Shown piece by piece: positions 27,228 through 36,217 of a stretch of DNA of 64,000 nucleotides; within the stretch, counting starts at the first letter, position 1, and every line of letters begins with the position of its first letter. The notes below the pieces were generated by a model. It ran no database searches. It saw only the letters and a program-made list of their open reading frames with translations, and was not told the DNA's origin. The translations under genes were made by a program, and so were the position numbers. The DNA is from Halopenitus sp041821145. Lineage in GTDB: Archaea; Halobacteriota; Halobacteria; Halobacteriales; Haloferacaceae. Location of the stretch: the NCBI RefSeq assembly GCF_041821145.1, contig NZ_JBGUBC010000013.1, positions 16,201 to 80,200 of the forward strand. Direction: 5' to 3'.

Positions 27228-28027
27228 TACGCGGTAGCCTCCTGGACAGCGTCGTTAGCGTTCATGGCGTTTTGAGACTCCTCCGAATCGTTCTCGTTTT
27301 CGGCGGCCTGCGTGTCGTACCAGTCGTTGAAATCCTCCTCGTGCATGACCACGATCTCGCCGTTCATGTAGGAGTGTCCTGACCCACAGAGCTCGAAGCA
27401 CTCGATCTGGTAGGTGCGCTCCTCTCCGGGCGAGAGGTCGGCCTCATCGGTCGTAAACCACGTCTCGGAGTAGTCCCCCGGGATCGAGTCGGTCTTGATG
27501 CGCAACTCGGGGACGCCGAAGTTGTGCCAGACGTCCCGCGAGGTCACCCGTAACTCGATCGCCGAGTCCTGGGGGACGTAGAGTTGGTCCTGGGTTGTGA
27601 CGCCGTTCGGGTACTGGAACTCCCAGCCGAACTGGTAGCCAACGACCTCGACTTCCATGTCGGATTCGATATCCGCGCTGTCGGGGCCCTCCTCGACGAC
27701 GAGAAGGAGCCCGTATGCATACACGACGAGGCTGATGACGATGATCGCGCTGAGTCCGAACGACAGGAAGAGTTTCTTCGCCTTCGGACCTCCCTTTCCG
27801 GTGGGCAACTCGCCGAGTACCGGCGGGTCGAAGCTCTCTTTCGGTTCACTTCCATCGTCCCGGAATTTGTACGCATTCAAAAGCGTATACGAGACGACGA
27901 CGATGCCGACGAGCGTGCCGAGCCCGAGGAAGACGAGAAATATCTCGTCGAATATCTCCGCCTGGCCCCGGATGCTGCCGGATCGCTGTAATAGTACTGA
28001 TGTTAGTATAAACACTGACGCTATCAT
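27227..28027 (-). CDS. coxB: Cytochrome c oxidase subunit II (CuA)
   Basis: About 266 residues from the ATG at 28027 (MIASVFILTSVLLQ). Two N-terminal spans are followed by the cupredoxin CuA domain, with the copper ligands in HNFGVPEL, then CFELCGSGHSYMNG (two Cys, His and Met). It receives electrons from the donor (probably halocyanin or a cytochrome) and passes them to subunit I. The upstream frame (28105-28030) is not membrane-like and was excluded. A TATA-like agataag near 28070 lies about 43 bp before the start. Confidence 0.93.
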   Translation of the reverse strand: MIASVFILTSVLLQRSGSIRGQAEIFDEIFLVFLGLGTLVGIVVVSYTLLNAYKFRDDGSEPKESFDPPVLGELPTGKGGPKAKKLFLSFGLSAIIVISLVVYAYGLLLVVEEGPDSADIESDMEVEVVGYQFGWEFQYPNGVTTQDQLYVPQDSAIELRVTSRDVWHNFGVPELRIKTDSIPGDYSETWFTTDEADLSPGEERTYQIECFELCGSGHSYMNGEIVVMHEEDFNDWYDTQAAENENDSEESQNAMNANDAVQEATA

Positions 28028-28208
28028 GTCTTGTGTCGATCCTTGTGAGGTAGTTGGTGATGCTGCACTTATCTCTTTTGTAGCGTGGTCGTCGGAGTGC
28101 CGCACGTCGTCGACCGAAGTCGCGTTCCCTCACGACGAGCGAGCGGCATACGAAGGCTATTTGTATTTACGTCCGGACCATCGAGTAACGAGGAACACTA
28201 AGACAGCC

Positions 28209-28661
28209 ATGGTCTCGCCAACGCTTTTAAGCACCGCACTGATGGGCCTGCTCGTACTCGCCATGTTCATCGCGGTGGGACGGCTCGCACGGAAACGAAC
28301 GTCCCTCACCTCGAAGGAGGGGGACCGATACGATCGACTCGCGGCAACGCTCGGATCGCTCGTGCGGACCCCCGTGGTCTGGACGATCACGTTCCTCGTC
28401 GTTGCGGTCGGCCTCGGCGTGCTCGTGATCCTTTCGGTCGGGAGCTTCGGCCTCCCCGAGGGCCTTTCGGGAACGCTCCTCAACGCGGTCTTTGCGCTCG
28501 TCGGCCTGTTGATCGGGGGATTCGTATTCATCGGGGCATACACGGCCACTCGCGATCGCGGGCTCGGCAACGCGCAGGGCGTCGCCGCAGGTTCGGTCGC
28601 GCTCGGGATGGTTCTCATGCTCGTGATCGCGATCCAGCTCGTCGTCGGAATCGTCGGCTGA
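28209..28661 (+). CDS. Four-span membrane protein, divergent from the oxidase operon
   Basis: A 150-residue protein from the ATG at 28209 (MVSPTLLSTALMGLLVLAM). Hydrophobic segments lie at about 5-25, 53-75, 85-107 and 125-148, with a basic loop RLARKRTSLTSKEGDRYDR after the first. I do not recognise a family. Its divergent position next to coxB suggests a respiratory link, but that is inference only. The TATA-like ctatttgtattt is about 45 bp upstream. Confidence 0.7.
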   Translation: MVSPTLLSTALMGLLVLAMFIAVGRLARKRTSLTSKEGDRYDRLAATLGSLVRTPVVWTITFLVVAVGLGVLVILSVGSFGLPEGLSGTLLNAVFALVGLLIGGFVFIGAYTATRDRGLGNAQGVAAGSVALGMVLMLVIAIQLVVGIVG

Positions 28662-28805
28662 CGCCAATTCGGCCGTGCCGAACGGCTCGATCTCCCTCGA
28701 TCTTCGACACCGTTTCGGTCGATCGACGTCTTCAACACAACTTTTGTCGATCCGTCAACACCGATTTTGTCGGTCGGAGTCACGACGGCGCGCGTATGCG
28801 GACGC

Positions 28806-28859
28806 CATACCACTACGGCCTGTGTGCATACCACTACAGCCTGTGTGCAGCCTGTGCAG
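28806..28859 (+). repeat. 21-bp tandem repeat, two full units plus a partial
   Basis: The unit cataccactacRgcctgtgtg occurs at 28806-28826 and 28827-28847, with one G/A difference, followed by a partial copy cagcctgtgcag to 28859. It lies in the 218-bp gap between convergent genes and encodes nothing obvious. The rest of that gap holds direct repeats of ttttgtcgRtc (near 28743 and 28763). Confidence 0.8.
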
Positions 28860-28879
28860 CGACGGGACTCCCGTGAGGA

Positions 28880-29080
28880 TCACTCGATGGGAATCCCGTG
28901 ACGGGTCAAAAAGTCGCTGACGTCTTTGATCTCGACCGGACTACCGATGATCCGACATCGTCCGTCGGTCTCGAAGACGGTAACCGTGTACTCGGCCTCG
29001 ATCCGGTCCTGGATCCCATCGAGAACTCGACACGGAACGACGATCTGCGTGCTGTCTCGGAGGCGGGCCGGATCCGGCAT
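28880..29080 (-). CDS. Small haloarchaeal protein, VNG_1110C-like
   Basis: A 66-residue acidic protein, MPDPARLRDSTQIVVPCRVL, with the conserved-looking GRCRIIGSPVEIKDVSDFL near the C-terminus. It matches, by recall, the VNG_1110C family of small haloarchaeal proteins; function unknown. The fold looks like a small mixed alpha/beta domain. It has no operon partner. Confidence 0.75.
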   Translation of the reverse strand: MPDPARLRDSTQIVVPCRVLDGIQDRIEAEYTVTVFETDGRCRIIGSPVEIKDVSDFLTRHGIPIE

Positions 29081-29247
29081 TCAACACTCAGACGGTGAAT
29101 GAGGGGGTGTATAATCGTGACGGAATGCGATCGAAGTCCGAGGATCGCCGCCGCGTGGCGTTCCGTTCGGCGAGAATCGCTGTCACATGACGTTCCGTCG
29201 GGGGTGAAAGAACAGGTTTAACGAACTGAACGGCGGAGTAACTAGTG

Positions 29248-30357
29248 ATGGGACTGGAAGAGGAGATCGAGGATCTCCGAGAGGAGATCGCCGAAACACC
29301 ATATAACAAATCGACCGAGGCACATATCGGTCGTCTCAAGGCCAAGCTGGCGGAGAAAAAGGACAAACTCGAGAATCAATCCTCCGCCGGTGGCGGCCAG
29401 GGATACGCCGTCGAGAAGCACGGCGATGCGACCGTCGCACTCGTCGGCTTCCCGAGCGTCGGCAAATCGACGCTCATCAATGCCCTCACGAATGCCGAGA
29501 GCGAGACCGGCTCCTACGATTTCACCACGCTCGACGTGAACCCCGGGATGTTGCAATACCGCGGCGCAAACATTCAGATCCTCGACGTGCCGGGACTGAT
29601 CGAGGGGGCGGCGGGCGGTCGCGGCGGCGGGAAGGAGGTCCTGTCGGTCGTCCGGACCGCAGATCTCGTCTGTTTCATGCTGTCCGTCTTCGAGATCGAC
29701 CAGTACGAGCGGTTACGGCGCGAGTTGTACAACAACAAGATCCGGCTCGATACCGAAGCGCCGAACATCTCCATCCGGAAGACCCACAAAGACGGGATCC
29801 GGGTAACGACCGGCGACGGCGTCGATTTGGACGAGGCGACGGTCAAAAGCGTCCTTCGGGAGCACGGCTACGTGAACGCCTCGGTGACGATCCCCCACGA
29901 CCTGACGATCGACGAACTCATCGACGGGATCATGGACAATCGCGAGTACCTCCCATCGATCGTGACGGTAAACAAGGCGGATCTCATCGACAAGGAGTAC
30001 CTGCCGACGGTGCGCGACGAACTTCGTGACCACGATCTCGATCCCGACGAGGTGACGTTCATCTCCGCGGAGGAGGAGCGTGGACTCGACGGGCTCAAAG
30101 AACGCCTCTGGGAGGAGCTCGGACTCATTCGCGTCTACATGGACAAACCCAGCCGCGGGGTCGACTACGAGGAGCCCCTGATCCTCTTTTCGGGTGAGAC
30201 GGTCGGCGATGCCTGCCGAAAGCTGGGCGGGGACTTCGAGGAGCGCTTTAAGTTCGCACGCGTGTCCGGCCCCAGCGCGAAACACGACGAACAGCAGGTC
30301 GGACGGGACCACGAACTCGCCGACGAGGACGTCCTTCGGATCCTCACTCGGAGGTGA
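29248..30357 (+). CDS. DRG-type GTPase (OBG family) with TGS domain
   Basis: A 369-residue GTPase related to eukaryotic DRG1/2. An N-terminal helical region (1-45) is followed by the P-loop GFPSVGKST (about 67-75), the G2 region YDFTTLDVNPG, G3 DVPGLIEGAAGGRG and G4 NKAD. The C-terminal TGS domain (about 290-369) includes LILFSGETVGDACRKLGGDF. Relatives act on ribosomes. GTG at 29245 and ATG at 29248 are adjacent; ATG is preferred. The TATA-like ggtttaacg lies near 29215-29223. Confidence 0.95.
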   Translation: MGLEEEIEDLREEIAETPYNKSTEAHIGRLKAKLAEKKDKLENQSSAGGGQGYAVEKHGDATVALVGFPSVGKSTLINALTNAESETGSYDFTTLDVNPGMLQYRGANIQILDVPGLIEGAAGGRGGGKEVLSVVRTADLVCFMLSVFEIDQYERLRRELYNNKIRLDTEAPNISIRKTHKDGIRVTTGDGVDLDEATVKSVLREHGYVNASVTIPHDLTIDELIDGIMDNREYLPSIVTVNKADLIDKEYLPTVRDELRDHDLDPDEVTFISAEEERGLDGLKERLWEELGLIRVYMDKPSRGVDYEEPLILFSGETVGDACRKLGGDFEERFKFARVSGPSAKHDEQQVGRDHELADEDVLRILTRR

Positions 30358-30367
30358 CGCCGTCGAA

Positions 30368-30922
30368 ATGATGCGTACCGACCGCGTGAGCGAATCCGAT
30401 CGCGTAAGCGACCCTGATCAGCCCACGGCGCGCGGAAGGACGAAACGAGGCTGGATCGCGGTCGCAGCCGTCGCTGGACTGCTCGCCGTTCCCGTCGCGA
30501 TCGCTGCCGGTGACGGCGGATACGCGTTCGTGATGATGTGGGGACTTCTCGATCCTGGATGGACCGGGCTCGGGGACGGAGTCCACGTCTATCCCATTTG
30601 GGCATACCTCTCGAACCATCCGATCGGATTCGAGGCGTTGCCCGCTTCGATCCGAGCGTGGCCGGTCGGATTCGGGTTCCACGTTCTCGCGCTCGCGAGC
30701 GCAACGAGCGGTGCGACGATCGGCCGGGAGGACCGACGCGTCACGGGCGGACTCCTGGTTCTTGCTGGACTCGCATCGGTTTCGGTTGCGTTCGGCATCA
30801 CGACACGGTACGGCGGGATCGGGACCTCGCCGACGACGTTCGTCCCACTCGGAGCGATCGTCACGTGGGTGGTCGCGTTCGCGATCTATGGCACGGATCT
30901 ACGCGATCTTCTCGGAAAGTAA
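30368..30922 (+). CDS. Membrane protein, TIGR04206-like
   Basis: A 184-residue protein from the ATG at 30368. A charged N-terminus precedes several hydrophobic segments (WIAVAAVAGLLAVPVAIAA, FGFHVLALASATSG, GGLLVLAGLASVSVAFG and TFVPLGAIVTWVVAFAIYG). The VHVYPIWAYL stretch fits the haloarchaeal TIGR04206 family by recall; function unknown. It begins 10 bp after the DRG GTPase stop on the same strand and is probably cotranscribed. Confidence 0.75.
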   Translation: MMRTDRVSESDRVSDPDQPTARGRTKRGWIAVAAVAGLLAVPVAIAAGDGGYAFVMMWGLLDPGWTGLGDGVHVYPIWAYLSNHPIGFEALPASIRAWPVGFGFHVLALASATSGATIGREDRRVTGGLLVLAGLASVSVAFGITTRYGGIGTSPTTFVPLGAIVTWVVAFAIYGTDLRDLLGK

Positions 30923-30940
30923 GCGACGAGCCCCGCGACG

Positions 30941-32392
30941 TCATCCGGATCCTGGTGTCTCCGGACGATATCCTCGGCTCACCGACTTCCACGTCCCGCT
31001 CGCGAACCGCCAGTAGTTGATCGCGGCGGGGATCGTCGTCTCGGCGAAGAAGGCCAGGTAGACGCCCCATAATCCGAGCGGAGTGGTCGCACCGAGGTAG
31101 GCAAGCGGAATGGCGACACAGAACATCCCGAGGAACTGGCTGAGGAAGGGGATCGTCGTATCACCGCTGGCGTCCAACACCCCGGCAGCACCGCCTGCGA
31201 CTCCCTTCAACACGATGGCGATGGAGGCTGCATGGACGAACCGCACGGCGATCGGGATCGCCGGATCCGTGGGGTCGTTGACGAACAGTCCGACGATCGG
31301 TTCGGCAAACACGAACACGATCGTGGCCGAAACGAGGTAGGTCGCGACCGCGAAACGCACGATCTCACGACCGTATCGCTCGGCTTCGTCCTCCTCTCCG
31401 GTTCCGAGTTCCTGCCCGACGAGGCTCGAGGACGCGAGTCCGAACCCCCAGCCGGGCGCGTTCATGAGTCCCCAGATGCGTCGGGTGATGACGAACGCGG
31501 CGACGACCTCCTGACCGAAGATGTCGAGAATGGCCAACATCGGGAACTCGGCGGAGATCCACACGAGGTTGCGCGCGCCGACGGGAATGCCGATCTCGAG
31601 CAGGTCTACGATCGTCTCCCGATCGAGGTAGGGTCCGTAAGGGTCGATCTGGACCGGAATATTCCCGACCACCGGCAGCGATCCACGCGCGATCCCGACC
31701 GCGAACGCCGCGGTGACGACGACGTTCGAGATGACCGTCCCGAGCGCCGCACCGACGACGCCGAGATCGAGACCGAAGATGAGCACCGCGTTGAGAATGA
31801 CGTTGGCGACCGCACCGCCTGCACGCAGTTGCATCGCGGAATAGGCATCGTCGGCACCCACCAGCACCCGGCTGCCGACGAGGTTGAGCCCGGCGAAGGG
31901 AACCCCGAGACCGACGACTTTGAGATACGCAGCCCCGTAGGAGATGGCGCGCTCGTTGCTCGACAGAAGCGAGATCAACTCGGTTGGACGCGACCAGAAC
32001 AGCACGACGAGTGGCAGGCTGATACCTAGCACGAGGAGCGTGCTCGATCTGACTGCGAGTCCCAGTTGACCGTGTGCATCCGCACCGTACCGCTGTGAGA
32101 CGAGTGCGATCGTCCCGCCCGCGATTCCGCCACCGACCGAGAAGGCAACTCCCCAGAATGGTCCGGCGAATCCGACGCCCGCGATCGCCGCCGATCCGAT
32201 CGCGATCCCGACCATGGCGACGTCGACCGCGTTCTTCGACATTCGGGCGATCCCCGTGACGACGCGAGGCCAGGCGAGATCCGTCGTCCGGATTGCCCGC
32301 TCGCGATCGATCAGGCCCGCACGCGCGAGTCCCAGCCCGATCCAGAGAATGCCGAGTCGGATCGGATTCGGGAAACGGGTCACGGGAGACAT
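30941..32392 (-). CDS. MATE family multidrug/antimicrobial efflux transporter
   Basis: A 483-residue protein with about twelve membrane segments in two six-span halves. Each half starts with the MATE pattern, here MSKNAVDVAMVGIAIGSAAIAGVGF and FGQEVVAAFVITRRIWGL. It is expected to export organic cations in exchange for Na+ or H+. A minus-strand TATA-like cgacttaggg lies near 32411-32420. It is convergent with the TIGR04206-like gene, with an 18-bp gap. Confidence 0.9.
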   Translation of the reverse strand: MSPVTRFPNPIRLGILWIGLGLARAGLIDRERAIRTTDLAWPRVVTGIARMSKNAVDVAMVGIAIGSAAIAGVGFAGPFWGVAFSVGGGIAGGTIALVSQRYGADAHGQLGLAVRSSTLLVLGISLPLVVLFWSRPTELISLLSSNERAISYGAAYLKVVGLGVPFAGLNLVGSRVLVGADDAYSAMQLRAGGAVANVILNAVLIFGLDLGVVGAALGTVISNVVVTAAFAVGIARGSLPVVGNIPVQIDPYGPYLDRETIVDLLEIGIPVGARNLVWISAEFPMLAILDIFGQEVVAAFVITRRIWGLMNAPGWGFGLASSSLVGQELGTGEEDEAERYGREIVRFAVATYLVSATIVFVFAEPIVGLFVNDPTDPAIPIAVRFVHAASIAIVLKGVAGGAAGVLDASGDTTIPFLSQFLGMFCVAIPLAYLGATTPLGLWGVYLAFFAETTIPAAINYWRFASGTWKSVSRGYRPETPGSG

Positions 32393-32790
32393 CCGTCCTT
32401 TCCGGGAGGTCCCTAAGTCGTTTCGCTACGCGGCAGTCACCACCGGATCAAGGGACCCATCGAGCCAGCACGTGTCCGCAGGCCCCTTCAGGACGGTAAT
32501 GGAGTCAACGAGGGGAGGCCGGCGGCCATCGTGCTCGCATTCCACACCCGGATCTGAGAATGCAGATATGGATACGTTTGCGAGATTATATTCAATATTG
32601 ACATTCAATTCGAATAACAAACATCAATACTGATAAAAGTTGGATAATAGAACAAATATATTATCATCCGTCGGCGACAGTCGATCGAACTCAGTCGGTG
32701 ATGTGGGATACGTCGTCGCGGTGGTCTCGGAACGGTGGATCACGATCCGTGTGCGCGTATTGCTACTTCTCTGGTAGGGTTCATAGACAC
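32393..32790. other. Intergenic region upstream of the surface-protein gene
   Basis: It holds the MATE promoter at its left end, a GC-rich stretch, then a strongly AT-rich block at 32565-32668 with a TATA-like aaatatattatc near 32652-32663. That TATA would start transcription near 32690, which suits either an ATG at 32701 or, with a 100-nt leader, the preferred ATG at 32791. No other gene is seen. Confidence 0.5.
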
Positions 32791-35700
32791 ATGAGAAAAG
32801 ACGAACTTTCAGTCCGACATTCGATTCGAACGATCGTTGTGGTGTCGATCGTCATCGTTGCATGTGCGTTTCCGGGTGGGATAGTTCAACAAGCGATAGC
32901 TGTTGATTCGGATAACAGCAGTATTACTGCACATTCAAATGATGTTGGGGTAGAATCTCAACATGAAATCACAATTCAGTTTAATAACTCGACAAACACC
33001 AAAGAATTAGAAGATATTGCAATCGATTATTCAGTTGGATCGGAGATTCCGAAAATAAACAAATCGATTTCTGCAGATGATATAACTGTATACTATGATA
33101 ATATAACTGTAGATGGAGGATTTACAACATATGTGAAATATTCGGATGAATCTGATTTTGAAAATATAGATGTGAAAAATGATAAAATACTCCTAAACTT
33201 TAGCCAACCTTTAGAAATACAAGATGGTGCAGATCTAACGGTCTATCTAAATGATGGAGGCGATTTTGAGGACAGGGATAGAGTAGGGAATAAAATCACT
33301 AATCATCCCAATGAAGGTACTTACGATGTCCAAACACACCTACAAACAGGTTCTAAACAATTATCAACAAATCTTACTAGTAAAGATAATATTATAAATA
33401 ATCTCTACATTCGGGATCGAACAGTTAAATCAATAGAAGAAAATAATGTCGATCTAACCTCTAAAGAAACTGCGAAAATAGGTGTACAAACGGGAGAATC
33501 AGCAACAGAGGTGTCTTTAGGAATAGATCAAAATAATGATGGTTCAGTTGATCAATCTGTAATAAATGATACTATTGAAAACAATAAGACAGAATTTACT
33601 GTCGGTGTGAGAGATGAAGACATCACAATTGACACATCTCTCGGGACATACCCTGTAGGAGCATCTGGTGATGCTGGTCTATCAGATGGTTCTCAAATTT
33701 CGAGTTCTGAAGTTGTTGCTGAAATTAAATCACAAGGAAGCACTATCAAACAAGAGATTCCAAATGAAACACAAATATCCAATCAGACTGTCATATTAAA
33801 TAACACTCTAACGAACACCGGAGGAAACACCTACACGGATACGCTCGAACTCGTCGTCAACGGCACCGTCGTCGACACGCGCTCGGCGACGATCGAGCCG
33901 GGTGAGACGGAGTCGGTGACGCTTGCCTACGAACTGGACAACGAGACGGCGGGAGATGAGCTTTCGGTCGTGCTCCGGGGCGATCACGACTCCGTCAGCA
34001 ACACGGTCGAGATCGTTGAGCCCCCGGACAATCGCGTGGAACTGGAGACGGAGACGAGTTCCTATGAATCCGGTAGTTCGGAAACCCCGACGATCGCGGG
34101 AACCGTAACCAATGAGGGCGGGGCGAACGCGACGGAATCGTATGATCTAGTTCTTGACGTCGCGAACGGTTCGATCGTGACTGACAAACCGGATCGTGCG
34201 GGGCTCAATGCGGGCGAATCCACGACCTTCGCGTTCGATCTTGAGGAGGGATCTCTCTCGGAACTCGATCCTGGCTCCCACCCGATCGTCGTCACCGAGT
34301 CGTTCACCGGGAACGACGCGAGCGGTTCGCTTTCGATCACGACGAACGAGTCCGAGACGAACGAAACCGACGATTCCGAAACTGAAACCGACACCGATGA
34401 CGGCGGGGAATCGGGATCGGAATCGACGTCCAGTTCGGGATCGAGTTCGGGGGGCGGATCGGGGGTGGGATCGACGCCGACCGAAACGACGTCGGCTCCG
34501 ATTCGTGGATATGTCGGTGACGGCACCGTCACTCTCGAAGAACCGATCCTGACGGCCGGGCGCGGCGACGTGGTCCCGATCACGCTCGATGCCGGAAGCG
34601 TGGCGGAGGGCGGCGCGTTACTGATCGGGAACGAATCCACGGCGGACTATCGAGCGACGATACACGTCGAGACGTTCGGCGAGGCGGAGTCGATTACCGT
34701 TCTGTTCAACACCTACACGGCGGGGACGACCGCCGGACCGGTCGTCGAACTCGACGCGTCCTCCCGCGAGGCGGGAGCGTCCATCGCCTTCGATCCCGAG
34801 ACGGACCAGACGGTGCGGTCGGGAGGGATCGGAGCGGGCGAGTATCCGATCGTCGCCTCGACTGCACCCCATCCGAAGACGGCCGCAACGCACCCGACCG
34901 ATGTCGGCGCACTCGTGATCGAACAGCGGGAGACGACCGCGATCACGACGTGGACGACTGCGCGGTCGACGGCGAACGCGATACGGGAGGCGTCCGATCC
35001 GGGTGCCCTGATGACCGCGGCCACCCGGAATGGAACGGTCACCCGAAGCGACGAGATCGCCCACGGGGACGTCGCCGTCCTCGAACTGGAGGCGACCGGA
35101 CTCTCCGGGATGTTGCTGCTTGCGGGACGCGACCGAGGGACGACGAACGCGACCGAACGATTCCGAACGGTCACCGATCCCGAATGGTCCGGCAGCGTAT
35201 CACGGGCGGACTCTCGCGGCGCCGACCCGGCCCCAGCGGTTGATCTCGACATCGCGGAGACCTCGAACAGCGTGAGCACTCGGAGTGACCGACGGACCAT
35301 CGATATCGGATCGGACGGGATTTCGGTCGCCACGGGCGGCGACCGCGATCGGGTGTACCTCCTCGTGGATACGGCCCGATTGGCGTTCGAGGATGGAACC
35401 ACGATCGATCCGTCCGACTCCGCGACGTTCCGACTCGACGTTCAGATATCGGATGAGCTGACATCGAGCGACGAGACCGAGAGGTTCTCAGGGACGGGCC
35501 CGCCGGTCGAGGGGCTCGGGACGTTCCGCGGGGATGATCGGTTCGAACGGCCGTCCGGACCGATCGGAAGCGGCGCGAGCGTCGCTCCCGTGATCGATGA
35601 CGAGGCGACGACGACCTTCAGCGTCGTCGAACGCGATGTCGGATTCCGCGAGGACCCCTACCACGCCCCGGCCGCGACCGGACAGGTGTTCGAGGGGACG

Positions 35701-36144
35701 ACTTCGATCGCTCCAGGGACTCCCTTGACAGTCGACATACAACCGGTATCGGAGAGGAAAGCGACCTTCGAAGCGATCGAGGAGACCGTGATCGTTTCCC
35801 CTGACGGATCCTGGTCGGCTACGGTCGACCTCTCTTCGGGATCGGTCGGCGATCGCTATCGGGTACACGTGAAACGCACCCAGATCACCGATGACCGGCC
35901 CAGCGTCCACGGAACGATCGTCGGCGTAGACCCGGAGACGACGGCGGCTCCCTCTCTCGACGATCGAGGGGAGTCAGGTTCGGCGTCCGCTTCCGACACC
36001 ACGCCGAACTCGGGTTCCGATTCGGCGGGACCACTCTCGGTCGGGACGGGAGCGATCCCTGATGGGATCGATCCGGAAACGCTCCTGTCCGTCCTCATAC
36101 TGGTCCTCTTCGTGATCGGGCTGTATCGCGGACGGTCTCGATAG
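32791..36144 (+). CDS. Large secreted surface glycoprotein with BGTF-type domain, compositionally mosaic
   Basis: About 1117 residues from the ATG at 32791 (MRKDELSVRHSIRTIVVV, a signal peptide with a cleavage region near AIAVDS). An ATG at 32701 is possible but adds an unlikely prefix. Order: an Asn-rich N-terminal domain (to about 340) dense in N-glycosylation sequons; two CARDB-like beta repeats (about 340-530); a Ser/Gly/Asp/Glu-rich linker; a haloarchaeal BGTF surface-domain region starting RGYVGDGTVTLEEPI; and a last domain matching the BGTF repeat (GTTSIAPGTPLTVDIQ). A C-terminal span, LLSVLILVLFVIGLY, ends with RGRSR. No PGF motif precedes it. DNA before about 33815 is strikingly AT-rich, and after it GC-rich, without a break in frame. 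Confidence 0.85.
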   Translation: MRKDELSVRHSIRTIVVVSIVIVACAFPGGIVQQAIAVDSDNSSITAHSNDVGVESQHEITIQFNNSTNTKELEDIAIDYSVGSEIPKINKSISADDITVYYDNITVDGGFTTYVKYSDESDFENIDVKNDKILLNFSQPLEIQDGADLTVYLNDGGDFEDRDRVGNKITNHPNEGTYDVQTHLQTGSKQLSTNLTSKDNIINNLYIRDRTVKSIEENNVDLTSKETAKIGVQTGESATEVSLGIDQNNDGSVDQSVINDTIENNKTEFTVGVRDEDITIDTSLGTYPVGASGDAGLSDGSQISSSEVVAEIKSQGSTIKQEIPNETQISNQTVILNNTLTNTGGNTYTDTLELVVNGTVVDTRSATIEPGETESVTLAYELDNETAGDELSVVLRGDHDSVSNTVEIVEPPDNRVELETETSSYESGSSETPTIAGTVTNEGGANATESYDLVLDVANGSIVTDKPDRAGLNAGESTTFAFDLEEGSLSELDPGSHPIVVTESFTGNDASGSLSITTNESETNETDDSETETDTDDGGESGSESTSSSGSSSGGGSGVGSTPTETTSAPIRGYVGDGTVTLEEPILTAGRGDVVPITLDAGSVAEGGALLIGNESTADYRATIHVETFGEAESITVLFNTYTAGTTAGPVVELDASSREAGASIAFDPETDQTVRSGGIGAGEYPIVASTAPHPKTAATHPTDVGALVIEQRETTAITTWTTARSTANAIREASDPGALMTAATRNGTVTRSDEIAHGDVAVLELEATGLSGMLLLAGRDRGTTNATERFRTVTDPEWSGSVSRADSRGADPAPAVDLDIAETSNSVSTRSDRRTIDIGSDGISVATGGDRDRVYLLVDTARLAFEDGTTIDPSDSATFRLDVQISDELTSSDETERFSGTGPPVEGLGTFRGDDRFERPSGPIGSGASVAPVIDDEATTTFSVVERDVGFREDPYHAPAATGQVFEGTTSIAPGTPLTVDIQPVSERKATFEAIEETVIVSPDGSWSATVDLSSGSVGDRYRVHVKRTQITDDRPSVHGTIVGVDPETTAAPSLDDRGESGSASASDTTPNSGSDSAGPLSVGTGAIPDGIDPETLLSVLILVLFVIGLYRGRSR

Positions 36145-36217
36145 AGGCTCTCCGCCCCGATTCAGGAGGCTCACCGACAACGACAAACGCTTTACATCGC
36201 GCACCCATTCTTCGGAT

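Noticed and set aside
30194..30367. N-terminal extension of the TIGR04206-like protein
   Set aside because: This part overlaps the DRG GTPase coding end in another frame; the ATG at 30368 begins the protein-like sequence.
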